Source of the DNA: Euphorbia lathyris
Taxonomy: Eukaryota; Streptophyta; Magnoliopsida; Malpighiales; Euphorbiaceae
Reading direction: 5' to 3'
Length of the DNA stretch: 64,000 nucleotides
NCBI RefSeq assembly: GCF_963576675.1
Contig: NC_088914.1
Coordinates: forward strand, 78,552,441-78,616,440
Part shown: in pieces, positions 1 through 11,033 of the stretch
Position numbering within the stretch: position 1 is the first letter of the stretch
How the letters are laid out: each line of letters starts with the position of its first letter
Notes under the pieces: generated by a model
What the model saw: only the letters and a program-made list of their open reading frames with translations
What the model was told of the DNA's origin: nothing
The model's database searches: none
Program-made: the position numbers and the translations under genes

Positions 1-151
1 ATAGTAATACCCACCCCCGCCCAATTGTAATGTTCGGGGCTAAAATCTCCCCCGCCCCTAGCCCCGCCCCCAAAATTTTCGGTTTTCCCCTGACCCTATC
101 AGTTCGGATCCCCACGGTTTTCGGTTTTTCCCCGCCCCATTGCCACCCCTA
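1..151. mobile_element. Partial hAT-type element or MITE (right end)
   Basis: The stretch is rich in GGGG/CCCC blocks and ends at 151 in TTGCCACCCCTA, the reverse complement of a TAGGGGTGGCAA terminus. This is the usual end of plant hAT-type non-autonomous elements, and a complete relative lies at 56481-57015. The left end is outside the window, so the target duplication cannot be tested. MULE coding sequence begins immediately to the right, so the element appears to have landed in the MULE transposase gene below. Confidence 0.55.
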
Positions 152-2489
152 CATCCAGCAGACAACCCAACAATATAGCATGCTTATAATTACAGAGATC
201 GGTTGAGGAAGATGGGTTTGAGGGTAGAGATGTGATTAGTCAGTTTTTCCATCTTACCGTCGAGAACAATTATGTTCATTCTACGCTTGTTGAGCCGGAA
301 ACCAGTGTGTTAACGCATGTATTTATGGCACATCCATCTTCTGTTGATTTATTGCGGACATAGTACGGGTATATTGGCATGGATTCAACCTACAAAACCA
401 ACAAGTACAGAATGTCATTTTTTGAAATTGTTGGGATGACTCCATGTAACAACTTCAAAATAGCTTATGCGATTATGAAGGATGAGACCGAATCGAGCTA
501 TCTTTGGGTCATGGAAAGGTTGAGAACTTTGATCGGGTTTAATGTGAACCGGACGGTTATTTTGACTGATAGAGAGTTGTGGTTAATGACGCCTGTTAGA
601 GATGTTTTTCCAGATTTTGCACACTTGTTATGTACTTGGCATATTAACAATGATGTAGAAAATAAGGTCTACAAACTCATGGGTAAGGACATGATATTTG
701 CTTCGCAATTCAAGAATGGAAGATGGAAGAACATAATACAATCCCTAACAGTAGATGAATTTGAGCTGCATGTGGCGAAGATGAAGGATTCAATGAGAAT
801 GCTAGGTCATGTGATAACTTATGTTGAGAATACGTGGTTAATCCACAAGGAGAAGTTCGTTGTTGCGTGGACGAAAATTTTTCTACATTTTGGCAACACA
901 ACTATATGTAGAGTGGAGAGTGAACACTCTTCTTTAAAGAAATGGTTGAATTCCTCCACTGGAGCCCTCGATAGAGTTTGGGCGAAAGTTTACAACGAAA
1001 TTGAATTGCAAGTAATCAAGATCAGATGTACCTTTATTCCATTTTGTTACCGTTTTTATTAGATTTGCATTTAGTAATATATATTTTGATTGTTACTACA
1101 CTTTTATTCGTATCAGGGGTAATCTTGAGTCTTCAAGACATCGTAAACATGTATTGCACTTCAGATTTTCATTCAATTACCTGACGTGCAAAGTGTCCCA
1201 CTACTGTTTGGAGTTGATCGGTGCTGAATATTTACGTATGAAAAAGTTGAGTCATTAAGTGGATGAACGTTGTGGTCACAAGTTGAGAACCTCTTATCAG
1301 ATCTCGTGTGCATGCGAGCTTAGTCGAGCAGATCGTTCACGTAAACCGATTAGTATTTCCATGATACACACATTTTGGAAGACATTTGTCATTGGTCATT
1401 CTGACACTGTGACAATGTCGAGTATATTTATGGGACTGAGGATCGGGAATACTTTCACTCTCTTGTTGAGTAGGTCGATAAAAGCGATCGTACTTTATGC
1501 GCAATATTTCTCAATTTATTCACGATCAACTTCACCCGGACGAAGCTAGATATTGTGAACCGGAAGTCAAATATGATGTTCGAGGACGACCGAAGGGGAG
1601 TTTATCAACCAAACATATCCCGAGTGCATGAGAGTACCATGACAGTCGTCGTGGACGTGCTTGATCTTCCAGTTCGTCTCGAAGTCGTGGGCGTAGCTCT
1701 TCATCATCGGCCCAGAATATCCGCTCAATTGGTAATTTTTACTTTACATACCATGTTTGGATAAAATCATTTGTGTTCCTTTATTGTTTCCATCCACATA
1801 AAGATTTTTACAACATTAAATGTTTATTAAGTCTAAAATTATACTATTATAAGTACCGATGGGACTGCAGTTGATATTTATGATTACTATAGTTCAGACA
1901 AAATCATTGAAATTATTAAGCCGTTTATTGAATCGTATCTCGATGTCATATGCGATGGTAACTGCGGGTTCCGTGTTGTGAACGTCCGAGTATGCGGGGA
2001 TCAAGACAGTTGGTATTTAGTAAGAACGGGTATAGTAAATGAAATAATTTCTAAACGTAGTTTATACGAGCCAGTTTACTATTACGGGATTGAAGCGACA
2101 ATCAGGCGGATTTCTTCGGATGGTGGTCATTGTACAATAACACATTGGTTGACAGTTTGAGATGACTTGTATCTGATTGGTTCATTATATAATGCGGCTG
2201 TATTTTTTTCCGGATACGGGAATTGAGAGAGCTTATTTGCATGTGGACTGTGCTACCGCTGTATGCACCCTCAACTGCTACACGACCACAACGAGAGATT
2301 GTTATAGCTCATATAGGTGATTCGTACCAACATTATATTTGGCTAGCTTTATCTAGAGATTTTTCGGTACCTCCTTTATTGCTTAATTGGAATACATGTC
2401 GTCACAGTAGCGTTGAAGGATGAAACCTCTTGTATGCGGATCGGCGAGCACAGTGGGATCGACTGGCTAGAGTTGTGCGATATTGTTAA
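152..2489 (+). pseudogene. MULE transposase-OTU protease fusion, copy 1 (decayed)
   Basis: This is a FAR1/MULE-type transposase. The core at 379-1062 has the first catalytic Asp in GMDSTYKTNKYR, the second in LTDRELWLM, then the CTWHIN zinc/His motif. An intron near 1065-1116 ends in a CAG acceptor, and the next exon encodes the SWIM-like region. An RGRPKGSLSTKH basic linker follows at about 1585. A further intron leads to an OTU cysteine protease domain at about 1890-2489, with DGNCGFRVV (Asp, Cys) near 1953 and the C-terminal His in DSYQHYIWL near 2315. The product is nuclear transposase plus a putative deubiquitinase-like protease. Stops before 364, at 1256-1258 and at 2158-2160, plus frameshifts, show it is dead. 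Copy 2 on the minus strand at 19011-28522 aligns along its whole length. The N-terminal DNA-binding exons are missing, cut at the hAT end at 151. Confidence 0.85.
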
Positions 2490-2535
2490 ATATTATATTT
2501 GTTTATTAACTATTAAATATCAATGTTTAGTAATG

Positions 2536-3212
2536 TTACTGTTTAGTTATATCACGCGGGTGAAGCATCCTTGTAGCGCTTGCTGCTTCCAGCAATTATA
2601 TTACACATTTAAACAATTGAAGTTCTATATTAATAACTAAAGTAAACTAATAACAAAATAAAAAAAAGAATGTAAATTATTTACCAGATGACGCGGCACG
2701 AACAAAACAACCGCCTCTCCCCTTCGCAGCCTGACGAACTGGGATAGTGTCGACTGCGGGATAATCCTCATCATCATCCATGGCGACATAATCCTCATCC
2801 TCGCTCATGGGCTGATGCACTGTCTCGTGCGTTCTCTGTGCGTTTTCCATGAGCCTCTCTGCTCCTCGGTTCCTCCGAGTAGAGGCTGTGACACCACGTG
2901 TAGACGGGTGACGATGTCCGGAAGCATCTAAAACGTCAGGCTGTAAAATGATCGAAAAATTGAACGTAAGTTCATATCTTAAAAGAAACGATTTTTGTCC
3001 CCGAAAAAGGGGACAGAAATCGCTGTCTATAGACAGGCGGGTCTTGGACCTATATGTCCTATAGACGGGCGGGCTTTGGACCCGCCTGGGCAAAGTCTAA
3101 CACGATTTCTGTCCCCTCTTTCGGGGACAGAAACCGTTTTTTTTTTTAATTTAGGAAAAAATCTTACCGAGGGGATCATTGCTCCTTTTCCTTTGTCTGA
3201 ACGACCAGCCAT
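2536..3212 (-). CDS. Small MULE accessory gene, 3 exons, about 115 aa
   Basis: The model is exon 1 3212-3168 (15 codons, MAGRSDKGKG start), exon 2 2940-2685 and exon 3 2582-2536 ending in TAA. Both introns have GT...AG borders, at 3167-2941 and 2684-2583. The joined length is 348 nt, an exact multiple of three with no internal stop, which supports the model. The predicted protein has a basic start, an Arg-rich segment (TASTRRNRGAERL) and an acidic patch (SEDEDYVAMDDDEDY). I recognise no catalytic domain; the N-terminus loosely recalls plant-mobile-domain (MAIN-like) proteins, but that domain is absent. It converges on the transposase-OTU gene with 46 bp between stop codons, like mudrA/mudrB in MuDR. 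It may be an accessory protein of the same MULE; this is inference. A 5' fragment of a longer gene is the alternative. Confidence 0.45.
2986..3139. repeat. Palindromic repeat inside first intron of the accessory gene
   Basis: Arms of about 37 bp at 2986-3022 and 3103-3139 are inverted copies of each other. Each arm is itself close to a palindrome (TGTCCCCGAAAAAGGGGACA in the left arm). Between them lie further short palindromes such as CTGTCTATAGACAG and a GGCGGGTC...GACCCGCC pair. The whole block sits in intron 1 of the small minus-strand gene. A transcript would fold into a strong compound hairpin. Confidence 0.8.
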
Positions 3213-3281
3213 GATTGTTGTTCGGGTGTGAAGTGAGGGAAGAAATTACTTTTTGGAGTTTGAACTTATTTTTTGAAATAT

Positions 3282-3426
3282 AAGGGGGAAGGGTGAAAAT
3301 GTCTTTTAGGGGGAAGGCTTGCCCCAGTACACCCTTGTGGTGGGACCCTCCCGGACCCTCGCTCAGCGGGGACGTGTAGTGCACCGGGCCGCCCAAGGGG
3401 GAAGGGTGAAAATGTCTTTTAGGGGG
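3282..3426 (+). mobile_element. Au-like SINE 3' fragment with 32-bp flanking duplication
   Basis: Positions 3314-3394 contain the conserved 3' body of Au-type SINEs (CACCCTTGTGGTGGGACC, GGACCCTCGCTCAGCGGGGA, GTGCACCGGGCCGCCC). The tRNA-like 5' half with A and B boxes is absent, so the copy is 5'-truncated. It is flanked by identical 32-bp direct repeats (3282-3313 and 3395-3426), read as target-site duplications. A tRNA-like 5' half of the same family is at 53012-53150. Confidence 0.8.
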
Positions 3427-3461
3427 CGGTAATAAGTAAGAATGGCGGTAGATAGCAATTC
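3395..3461. other. Possible right terminus of the copy-1 MULE
   Basis: Read leftward from 3461 the sequence runs AATTGCTATCTACCGCC, then CCCCCTAAAAGACATTTTC, then GGGGAAGGG. This composition resembles plant MULE terminal repeats, and it lies just upstream of the minus-strand accessory gene. The matching left end is outside the window or destroyed, so the call is tentative. Confidence 0.3.
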
Positions 3462-5849
3462 ACAAAATAAATCAGTACTTTAAAGATAGATTGTTACTTC
3501 GTCTTCGAAATCATCGTTTTCCTTCAAATTTCTGATTTGCTCGGGGGAGAGAGAGGTGATTTCTATTTTTTTTTTTGGAAAAAAATGAGGAGGGCTAAAA
3601 ATAGTATGTAGGGGTGGTAACACCGTAAAATTTTAGTTTCAATTTCTTTTCTGAATTTTGAAAATTATTAATGGAGCAGTGTTTCATTTTAATGAGAAAT
3701 AGCTTTTTGCTTAAGTTGATAACAGCGCCATTTGGGAAGTTATTTTAAGTGAATGTCTACTATGCAATTAGAGAAGGAGAATGAGAATAAATTACTGATT
3801 TCGCACTTGCATATGGGTTCTCTTTGTCAAACATTAGAGAACCATGCAGTTTTTAGTCTTTGGTTGTTCAAAGAAGTCTTTGGTAACTTTTTCAAATTTG
3901 GATCTAATGAGTTCAATTTGTAGGAAAAATTGATTACTGAAACATTAGATTCGGGCTATAAAACGATCAAGTTACTGAAAATCTGATTACTGAATTTAAT
4001 AGGTGATGCGAATCCACGAGGAGCGGTGCCTCGAAAACCCACAATTAGATTTGATTCCCAAGGAAAGCTAACGAACCTAGGTCAGACAGATAAGAAAGAA
4101 GTCAAAAAGAGAAGTTCTCACTAAGAACACTCAAAAACTTGATAGTTGATTTCAATATTAATAAGCTTTACAATTGTTGATGTTTGAGTATAAATAACAA
4201 AACTAGGTCAAAATTAACTCTAAAACCCACATTTAGTCTCAATAGAATCGAGCGTAGCGCCTGCACCAATCCGACTCTTCCGACATTTTGACTAGACATT
4301 GCCAAACATTGCCTTTGACTTGATTTGCTTGCCCATACTCCATCCAGTTCAAATATGAAAAAATAAAATAGACAATGTATTGCCACATTCAAGTGACACC
4401 TAGCAACCGAGTCGCGAGTACTTGGATCTCCTCTTGAAATCTTTTAGCTCTCGAACAAGTGATTTTAGTGACTATATATTTAGGTTAAGTGATGAAGGTG
4501 ATTCATTTCGTTGGTCCAAATTAGCATATAGTTTTTAGGAACATTTGCACGTCGAGAATATTGTAGTGATTATCAGCAGCAATCGTGTGATACGATAAAA
4601 TTGTACAAAATGCGAGTTCTTTCTTTTTGGACTGTTATTTTCATGCATGCTTTCTGAACAGTTGTATGAGAAGTTACGAATGGATGATTTTGAATCTTGA
4701 TAGTTTGCATGCCATCATCTTTATTTCTTCATTAACAATTTATAGTCCGTGTATACTGTCATGGAACCGATTGAACTAAAGGTTCAAACTGATAGTTAAA
4801 TGTCCACTTCATATTAATATCTGACATATAATAACTGAGATTGTGGTGTGAATCTAAACTGAAGGGATTGGATATCACCGAAGCTGCTGAATTTGTATTG
4901 CAATTGGAGGTCCAAAAACAGAGATTACTGGTTAGTCTTCCTAGTCTATTATATTGTGAAATCGATCGTATTTGAACTGCGAATCTCAATCCGCCATGTC
5001 TCTTTTGGGGTCATGCTTTTTGGTAAACAGCATAAAATTTATGAACAGCAGATGAGGTCATGGGTTCAACAAGAGGTCATGTGTTCAAGCCTCTTGAACC
5101 TCATTTTTGTGGTGAAGCTCTTAGCCTGGTGGTTGAGAGTTTACTTATGATTGGGGAAGTCATGGGTTCGAATCACATGGGGTGGGGTAGCTATTAATGT
5201 AAAAAATCTGTATCTCGTGCAGTTATTTATTGTATTTTCATTCTTGTTACTGTTTAAATCCGTTTTTACTTTTTACTATTAACATTATGCTCTCGAAACT
5301 TCATTTTTGTAATTACAAAAATTGTTGAACTTTAATGTAAAGTCTAAATTAAAGAAAATTTTAGTAAAAAATTAGCACAAATGTACAAAAGAGAAGGCTA
5401 TAGTAGGGGTTCTGTTGTGTTGTGTTATATATATGTGGGTGTGCAATAAATGGAGTTAGATTGGTGTAACTTTCAGAAATAGGTGGATTTTTGCAATTAA
5501 TTAAAGTCTAATAAGACCAATTTCTTTTGGTGATGTTGACGATACAGGAGTAGATGTCATCAAAATGTTTCCAACTCTCCAAATTAATTAATTTGTTTTT
5601 TCTGGGACCATACTTCCTGTTCCCTCTTCACTTCAACATGGACAGGAAAAATAAAACTATGAAATCTTATACATATTCTCCAATCATACATACCTTAGTT
5701 TTTGCCTTAATGCCAAAATGCATCACAACGTACTCGATCTTTAAATTTTTATTTCATTAAAATTATTTAAATGCATTCAACTTTTGCTCTTTTATTTTTT
5801 GTTCGGAGTGTTTTAAATATAAAACTTGATTAATATTGTGTTGTTCATT
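3462..5849. other. AT-rich intergenic stretch, no gene seen
   Basis: Only short random ORFs occur. The segment 3990-4460 is less AT-rich and may be old repeat debris, but I cannot assign a family. A TAGGGGTGGTAAC motif near 3609 resembles one hAT end without a partner. The SINE-like piece at 5115-5190 is listed separately. Confidence 0.5.
5115..5190 (+). mobile_element. Possible tRNA-derived SINE head
   Basis: A box-A-like TAGCCTGGTGG (5122-5132) is followed about 33 bp later by a box-B GGTTCGAATC (5165-5174). This is RNA polymerase III internal promoter spacing in an otherwise non-tRNA context. No cloverleaf can be drawn with confidence, and the 3' tail and duplications are not clear. Confidence 0.35.
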
Positions 5850-6073
5850 TCGTATACATTCAAAATTATATTTTTCATAGTTTAGAAGCAGTTTTTGATG
5901 ATATGGTTAATGTCTTTTTAACTGAATTAGATATTCACAATTAACTAATTTGACAAGCAAAAGCTTAATGTGACAAAAATTAAACGATCAACAATTTAAT
6001 GTCCACATAAAAGATTATGAACTTAATGAATCAACAAATAAAAGATGAGGAGTTTCAGAATGTTTTTTTTACC
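5850..6073. mobile_element. MITE family member A (decayed, one arm)
   Basis: The right arm (about 5960-6073) matches the MITEs at 8012-8448 and 17959-18403: a run alternating AAGCTTAATG, ATCAACAATTTAATG and AAATAAAAGATG, ending in GTTTTTTTTACC. The internal stretch TTAGATATTCACAATTAACTAATTTG matches copy B in the window. The left arm is too eroded to place. Confidence 0.5.
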
Positions 6074-8011
6074 TTAACACAATATGAACTTAAAACGTTT
6101 ATTATTTGGGTTCAACTTATTAGGTACAATGTGTTATTTTTTTGGATGATAAGTAAATTTTTAGATTGAGCTAAGGTTGACTCGCTAATTTGAAAATGAA
6201 ATAGATATTTAAAATTATTATGATATTTTTTACAAGTTATCTTAATTAATAAAGATAATAAAATTACAATTATTACGAGATAGAGAGTACATGACATCTC
6301 CTCATCAAAATAAAGTAATACAATTTCATATCAAGAAGCTTGATTAAGGAAATCTCCTTAGACCCATTTAAGGATCCATTTGTTATCATAATCACGTCTG
6401 ATTTCAAGAAACATGGGCCTATGTGGGATTAAGGGATATCAGACTCGGATATCTGGAACACTTTCTCCTATCAACAGGTGACATGTGGCACACCTCGCTC
6501 CACAATTCATAACTATTTTCTATAGCACAACATCTGTATAGAGTAGGCTCGGTTCAAAATATACAAGTCCATTCATTCGATTAAGTTTACATTACAGCTT
6601 TTATTTATCAATTGTGGTCGTTTTCCAATCTTTTTATAAACTGACTTAGGCATCAAAACGGATTCACCTGACAACTTGCTATTTGATTTGATAAAAAATT
6701 ACACGAATTCAATATTGATATTACGTGAATTTTGAATGATCTCTCAATTAAAGCTATTAGTATTAGTTTACATAACAATGAAAACAAGAGATTTAATGAT
6801 ATGCAATCTACACGTAATTCACTAATTTAGAGATTAATTAATTAGTTAATTAATACATTTATTTGTTTCTGGAAATGCATAAATATGAAATATAAAAACT
6901 GTTCAAATAATAATATATATATAAAATTCCTTTAATGGAGTTGTTGAATATGGATATAAGAATGGCGTGCAATGAGTGGTCCAGTAGAGTATAAAGTGGA
7001 CCACATATTATGCATACAGCAAAGTTGGAGCGTGACATATCATTCTTTCTTTCCCCATGGGCTTGGCTGGCTTTTCCTCTTCGGTTCTTTTCACATCTTA
7101 ACGACCTACAACTATAAACAACCATTTTCTTTGGTTGCAAAACGGGCAGAATGCAAACGGAACGCTTAGTTATATCATGAATAAATTAAATATTTATAAG
7201 CTTCTAATACTAACAAAAATTCAAAATTTAGTTAATTTTATTTTAAACCAATAATTGAATTTAATAAAATTAAAATTAAAAATTAAAATATAAGATGATA
7301 AAATACAAATATAAGAATTAGTTAAAATGATTTATCTGTTCTAATCTTTATTTTTCTATATGGATTGAGAAAAAATTTCTATCCATCACTGTATTGCAGG
7401 AATCATGGCAAGAATTTCCTTTTTATTTTCAATTTTAATTACAAAATTAATTTATATAAAGTAAAAATGAATTTAATAAAAGAATAGTTAATAGTTTAAT
7501 ATTTTAATTAAATAAAAATATTATATATCAGATATTAATATGAATGGGATCTTTAACTATCAGTTTAATTTTTTAGTTCAATTGGTTCTATAATATGGTA
7601 TTAGAGTTTTTTGATAAAATAATAAATGGTTCGATTTGTCACAACTCTTTTGTTGATTTAATACTAGGACATGGTAATATAGACATGTGTTATGCACACT
7701 TCGAACCTAATAGGTATTTACGTGTGGGGATGTGTATTAATTAAATTGAGATTTAACTATTAACTTTTTATTCAATTAGTTTCATCATATTTAATATATT
7801 TATTGAGTTTAAAAATTAATTTTAATATTCATATAATATTAGAAAAATGAATTTAGGAAAAGAGCGACAAATGAAAGATTAGAGGAACCGTAAGCGATTG
7901 TACAGAAGAAGAAAAAAAACAGAAATCGCATCACAAAGCCACGTCGTTTTTCTATTTGATAGGTGCGTGCAATGCAATTGGAAAATAAAGCTGAGGATAT
8001 GATGTAAAATT
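6074..8011. other. AT-rich intergenic stretch, no gene seen
   Basis: All ORFs are under 100 codons and show no recognisable domain. Several 50-100 bp tracts are almost pure A/T. I see no paired inverted or direct repeats of useful length. Confidence 0.5.
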
Positions 8012-8448
8012 GGATAAAAATATGTCAAAATCATTATGAGGTTTTTGGTTTTTGATTTTTTTGGTTTTTTATTTAGTCATATTAAGTTTCTGATCACCAA
8101 AAAAAATTCAACTTTGATTACAAACCTGGTTTAACAGAGCGTTATTCAGTTCATCTATGTTCAAAATTTATATTTTTTACAATTTAATAATAATTTTTTA
8201 TAGGTGTAATTTGACTACAGGGGAACGGTACAAATCTTATTCAAACAATAACAAATATAATTTTAAACACAGATGAAATAGATAACGTATTTTTAATTGA
8301 ATTAGATGTTCACAACTAACTAATTTAGTAAGCAACATGTTAATGAGACAAAAAAAAAAAATCAAAAGCTCAATGTGTCCAAATAAAAGATCAAAATTTT
8401 AATGAACTAAAAAAATGAAAGATTTGGTCCCTCAAACTACTTTTTACC
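8012..8448. mobile_element. MITE family member B
   Basis: The right arm ends ...CTACTTTTTACC at 8448. The left arm begins GGATAAAAATATGTC and contains the complementary run (TTTTTGGTTTTTGATTTTTTTGG, ATTTAGTCATATTAAG). Arms of about 80 bp are imperfectly inverted. No transposase is present. The flanking duplication is not convincing. Confidence 0.55.
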
Positions 8449-8760
8449 TAAAAAATATTGGATTTGACTGTTGAGGTGATTCTCATTTAAAGTATTGTAA
8501 TAGATATACATAAATTTACTTAATAATTTAGAAATTTTTAATGGAGTCGAGTATCGAAACCTCGCAGCAGGATAGTGAAGACATTCCCATCTCCATCTCC
8601 GTCTCTGTCCCAACTTTGGGAATACAAAATTCTTCCCCATCTTATGAGGAAAAATTTTAGGAATTCTCCAACGCTGTCGAGGTATAGATCCCCGACGAGG
8701 ACGAGAAATTCTTACGCTATTGATGACAACCCTACATTTTCTACACTCCCATATTATATA
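8449..8760. other. Spacer, no gene seen
   Basis: The stretch is AT-rich, with a GGAGAC/ATGGGAA-rich patch at 8575-8700 that recalls degenerate hAT-type tails (repeated gggaatt, cccgacgagg). Nothing can be assigned. Confidence 0.35.
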
Positions 8761-9262
8761 AGGTTGTAATCGAGCTAAGTCGGGCCCAGCTTTGGCTTTT
8801 TCATGCTCGCCTTATTAGAAAATTGACGAGATTGTACTGAATATTTTGTTCGTGAACTGCTCGCGAGATGTTCGTTTATTTGCTAATGAGCTTCGCTCGC
8901 GAGCATCTCGTTAATTCTATTTATGAATTTTGTTCCTAAACAACTCATTAATTACCGTCATTTGAAATTTTTTTTAATACAAAACTATATAGTTTTGAAA
9001 TCTACAAAACTACGTAATCTTACATTTTCTCATTTATATAAATACTATTATTAAAGAAAAATAATCGAACCAGACCTGTTCACGAGTCTGTTCGTGAACA
9101 TTATACAATTATGAATCTATAACTGAGCATGCTCGCGAGCTTTCATAGTGAGTTTCACCATGCTCAACAACTCAGCTCATTTATAAATCGAATCAAATAT
9201 CAAATATGATCGAGCTTTTTCAAGCCGAATAGTGAACCGGACATGAGCGGTTCGGCTGATTT
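8761..9262. mobile_element. Degenerate non-autonomous DNA element rich in GCTCGCGAGC
   Basis: Words such as GTTCGTGAAC, GCTCGCGAG and GATCGAGCT recur on both strands, with palindromic units (GCTCGCGAGC appears intact or nearly so at three places). The edges carry GAGCTAAGTCGGGC (left) and the related TTCGGCTGATTTCC (right). This word usage is typical of old plant hAT-type MITEs, but terminal repeats and an 8-bp duplication are not clear. Confidence 0.4.
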
Positions 9263-9771
9263 CCATAATATCATATAGTATTTAATTATTCTATTTCAAT
9301 AAATAAATAAAAAATAAAGATAGGGCAAGGGTTTATAGGTTTTGTAGAGGGAATTGTGTGGAGTGTGTAGGACCAAAAATGTCAAAACATATTGGTGCCA
9401 CAATAACAACTCTAATACACACTTAGTGCAATTATATATACTGATTTTCACTTTTACAACCTAGCTTATGCATATCTCCTATGTTATGTCCGACCACATG
9501 TGACATGCTGGCCACGACCCACATGCATGGTCCTCTATATAATTCAGTTGACTTTATTACCATCTCATTAAATGTTGCTAAACAACTTCTTTTTTTCTCT
9601 ATAAGATTGTATGATCTTCAAGAAGAATGAATTGTGAAAAATTAATCACATGATTTAATATTTAACGTACCAATGCATTGTCAACTAATTCACGAACAAG
9701 AGGACAATCGAAAAACAATATGTTTAGTATGATCGGATTTTATCTTAAATACATGGTTTTAATGTTGTGAC
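9263..9771. other. Spacer left of the Copia element, no gene seen
   Basis: AT-rich sequence with no ORF or repeat I can support. The last five bases, GTGAC at 9767-9771, are the left copy of the Copia target duplication. Confidence 0.5.
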
Positions 9772-10469
9772 TGTAAGAGACAAAGAGGGTTACAGAAAAA
9801 ACCGAATTGAAATTAAGAGCGGAAATCGAACTGTGCCGTGGCGGAGGCCACTGCCTTGAAAGCGATTTTGGCAGACCGAGGTGCAATCTGTAACTCCGGT
9901 CGCTCCCCAAGGTTAACACAGAAACCTTCGAACCTGTGCACTCAAAGTCGAAGATTGTAGAACAACAAAAGAGTTTTTTAATTGCCCAGAAAAACGATTG
10001 AAAGAAAAACTGTGTTTCCAAAGCTGGAAACTAGTTGTATTTATAGCCTTCAGAAATATGAACGTTAGAACGTTCATATACATGTTAGAACGTGGAGTAA
10101 GACCAGGAGAAAAATAAGGTTCGGTTTTTGACTAAATAAAAAGTTAAAGAAAAATTCAAAGAAGTTAAAACGGATAAAAAGAAAAATAAAATTCGGGCCC
10201 AGTCTCGTCGGGACGGGCGGGCGTCGCGCGAACGAACGAGCGAGCGCGCGCGTGTGGTATATTTGCTAAAAACCACTTAACACAATTTAAAGGCTTCTAA
10301 AGCCCAACTCTATATATACCCACTCAAACCTTTGTAAGTTTCCTATGTGGGATTGTGAAAGTGCTCTTGAAAGCAAAGTCTTAAAGACAAATATACCCCC
10401 CACTTGAAATCCATTTTATTCAATCATCAAAGCTTTAAACACCAAAGCTTAAAGCCATTTATTCTAACA
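9772..10469 (-). repeat. Copia I 3' LTR (698 bp)
   Basis: Starts TGTAAGAGAC and ends TTCTAACA on the plus strand. It matches 15082-15761 apart from scattered changes and an extra block near 10198-10215. A TATA box (TATATATA on either strand) lies at 10310-10318. Confidence 0.95.
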
Positions 10470-11033
10470 ATCCCCCACAAATGGCTTTATAAAAACATTT
10501 TTAAAATAGTATAAAGAAAATGATTTTCTGGGTAAATAAAAGAAGTAGGATAAGGTTATGAAGAACTTAAGTATCAATGTCTTTTGATTGAATTGATACG
10601 TAGTGAGATGAGGCAACAGGGTGACGTTTTAGAAGTGAATTGCTCTTGAACTTCTAAAACTTCATCTGAGACCCCCACAACACGTAAATAACCTTAAAAA
10701 ACTTTTGTTGTTCCGCGATAGTCCAGTAGAACACTTTTGAAGCCCATGCGTACACCTTGGGTCTCATGAGTGCTCTAGAAAGACTGCATGAGTCTTGCAT
10801 AGAAGGCGGCCCACCTCCAAACTCAAGTAGGTGATCTCAAAATGAAATCATTAAGAGTTTCTCATAACTCAACCTTCAAAACACATCCATCAAGTCCATG
10901 ATCATGAACCACCACTTAATCGGGCTATGGATTACACACGCACTATTATTTGCCATAGGAATGGGAGTGATATAGTGCACAACAAGGACAATATGGCTTT
11001 GTTTGACCACGAATGGTGTCCACCATATTTCCT

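Noticed and set aside
1259..1764. Separate small genes between the transposase and OTU parts of copy 1
   Set aside because: Frames match successive pieces of the SWIM region and RGRPKG linker of copy 2; they are broken exons of one gene.
3600..3625. TAGGGGTGGTAACACCG as a hAT end
   Set aside because: No inverted partner and no 8-bp duplication were found nearby.
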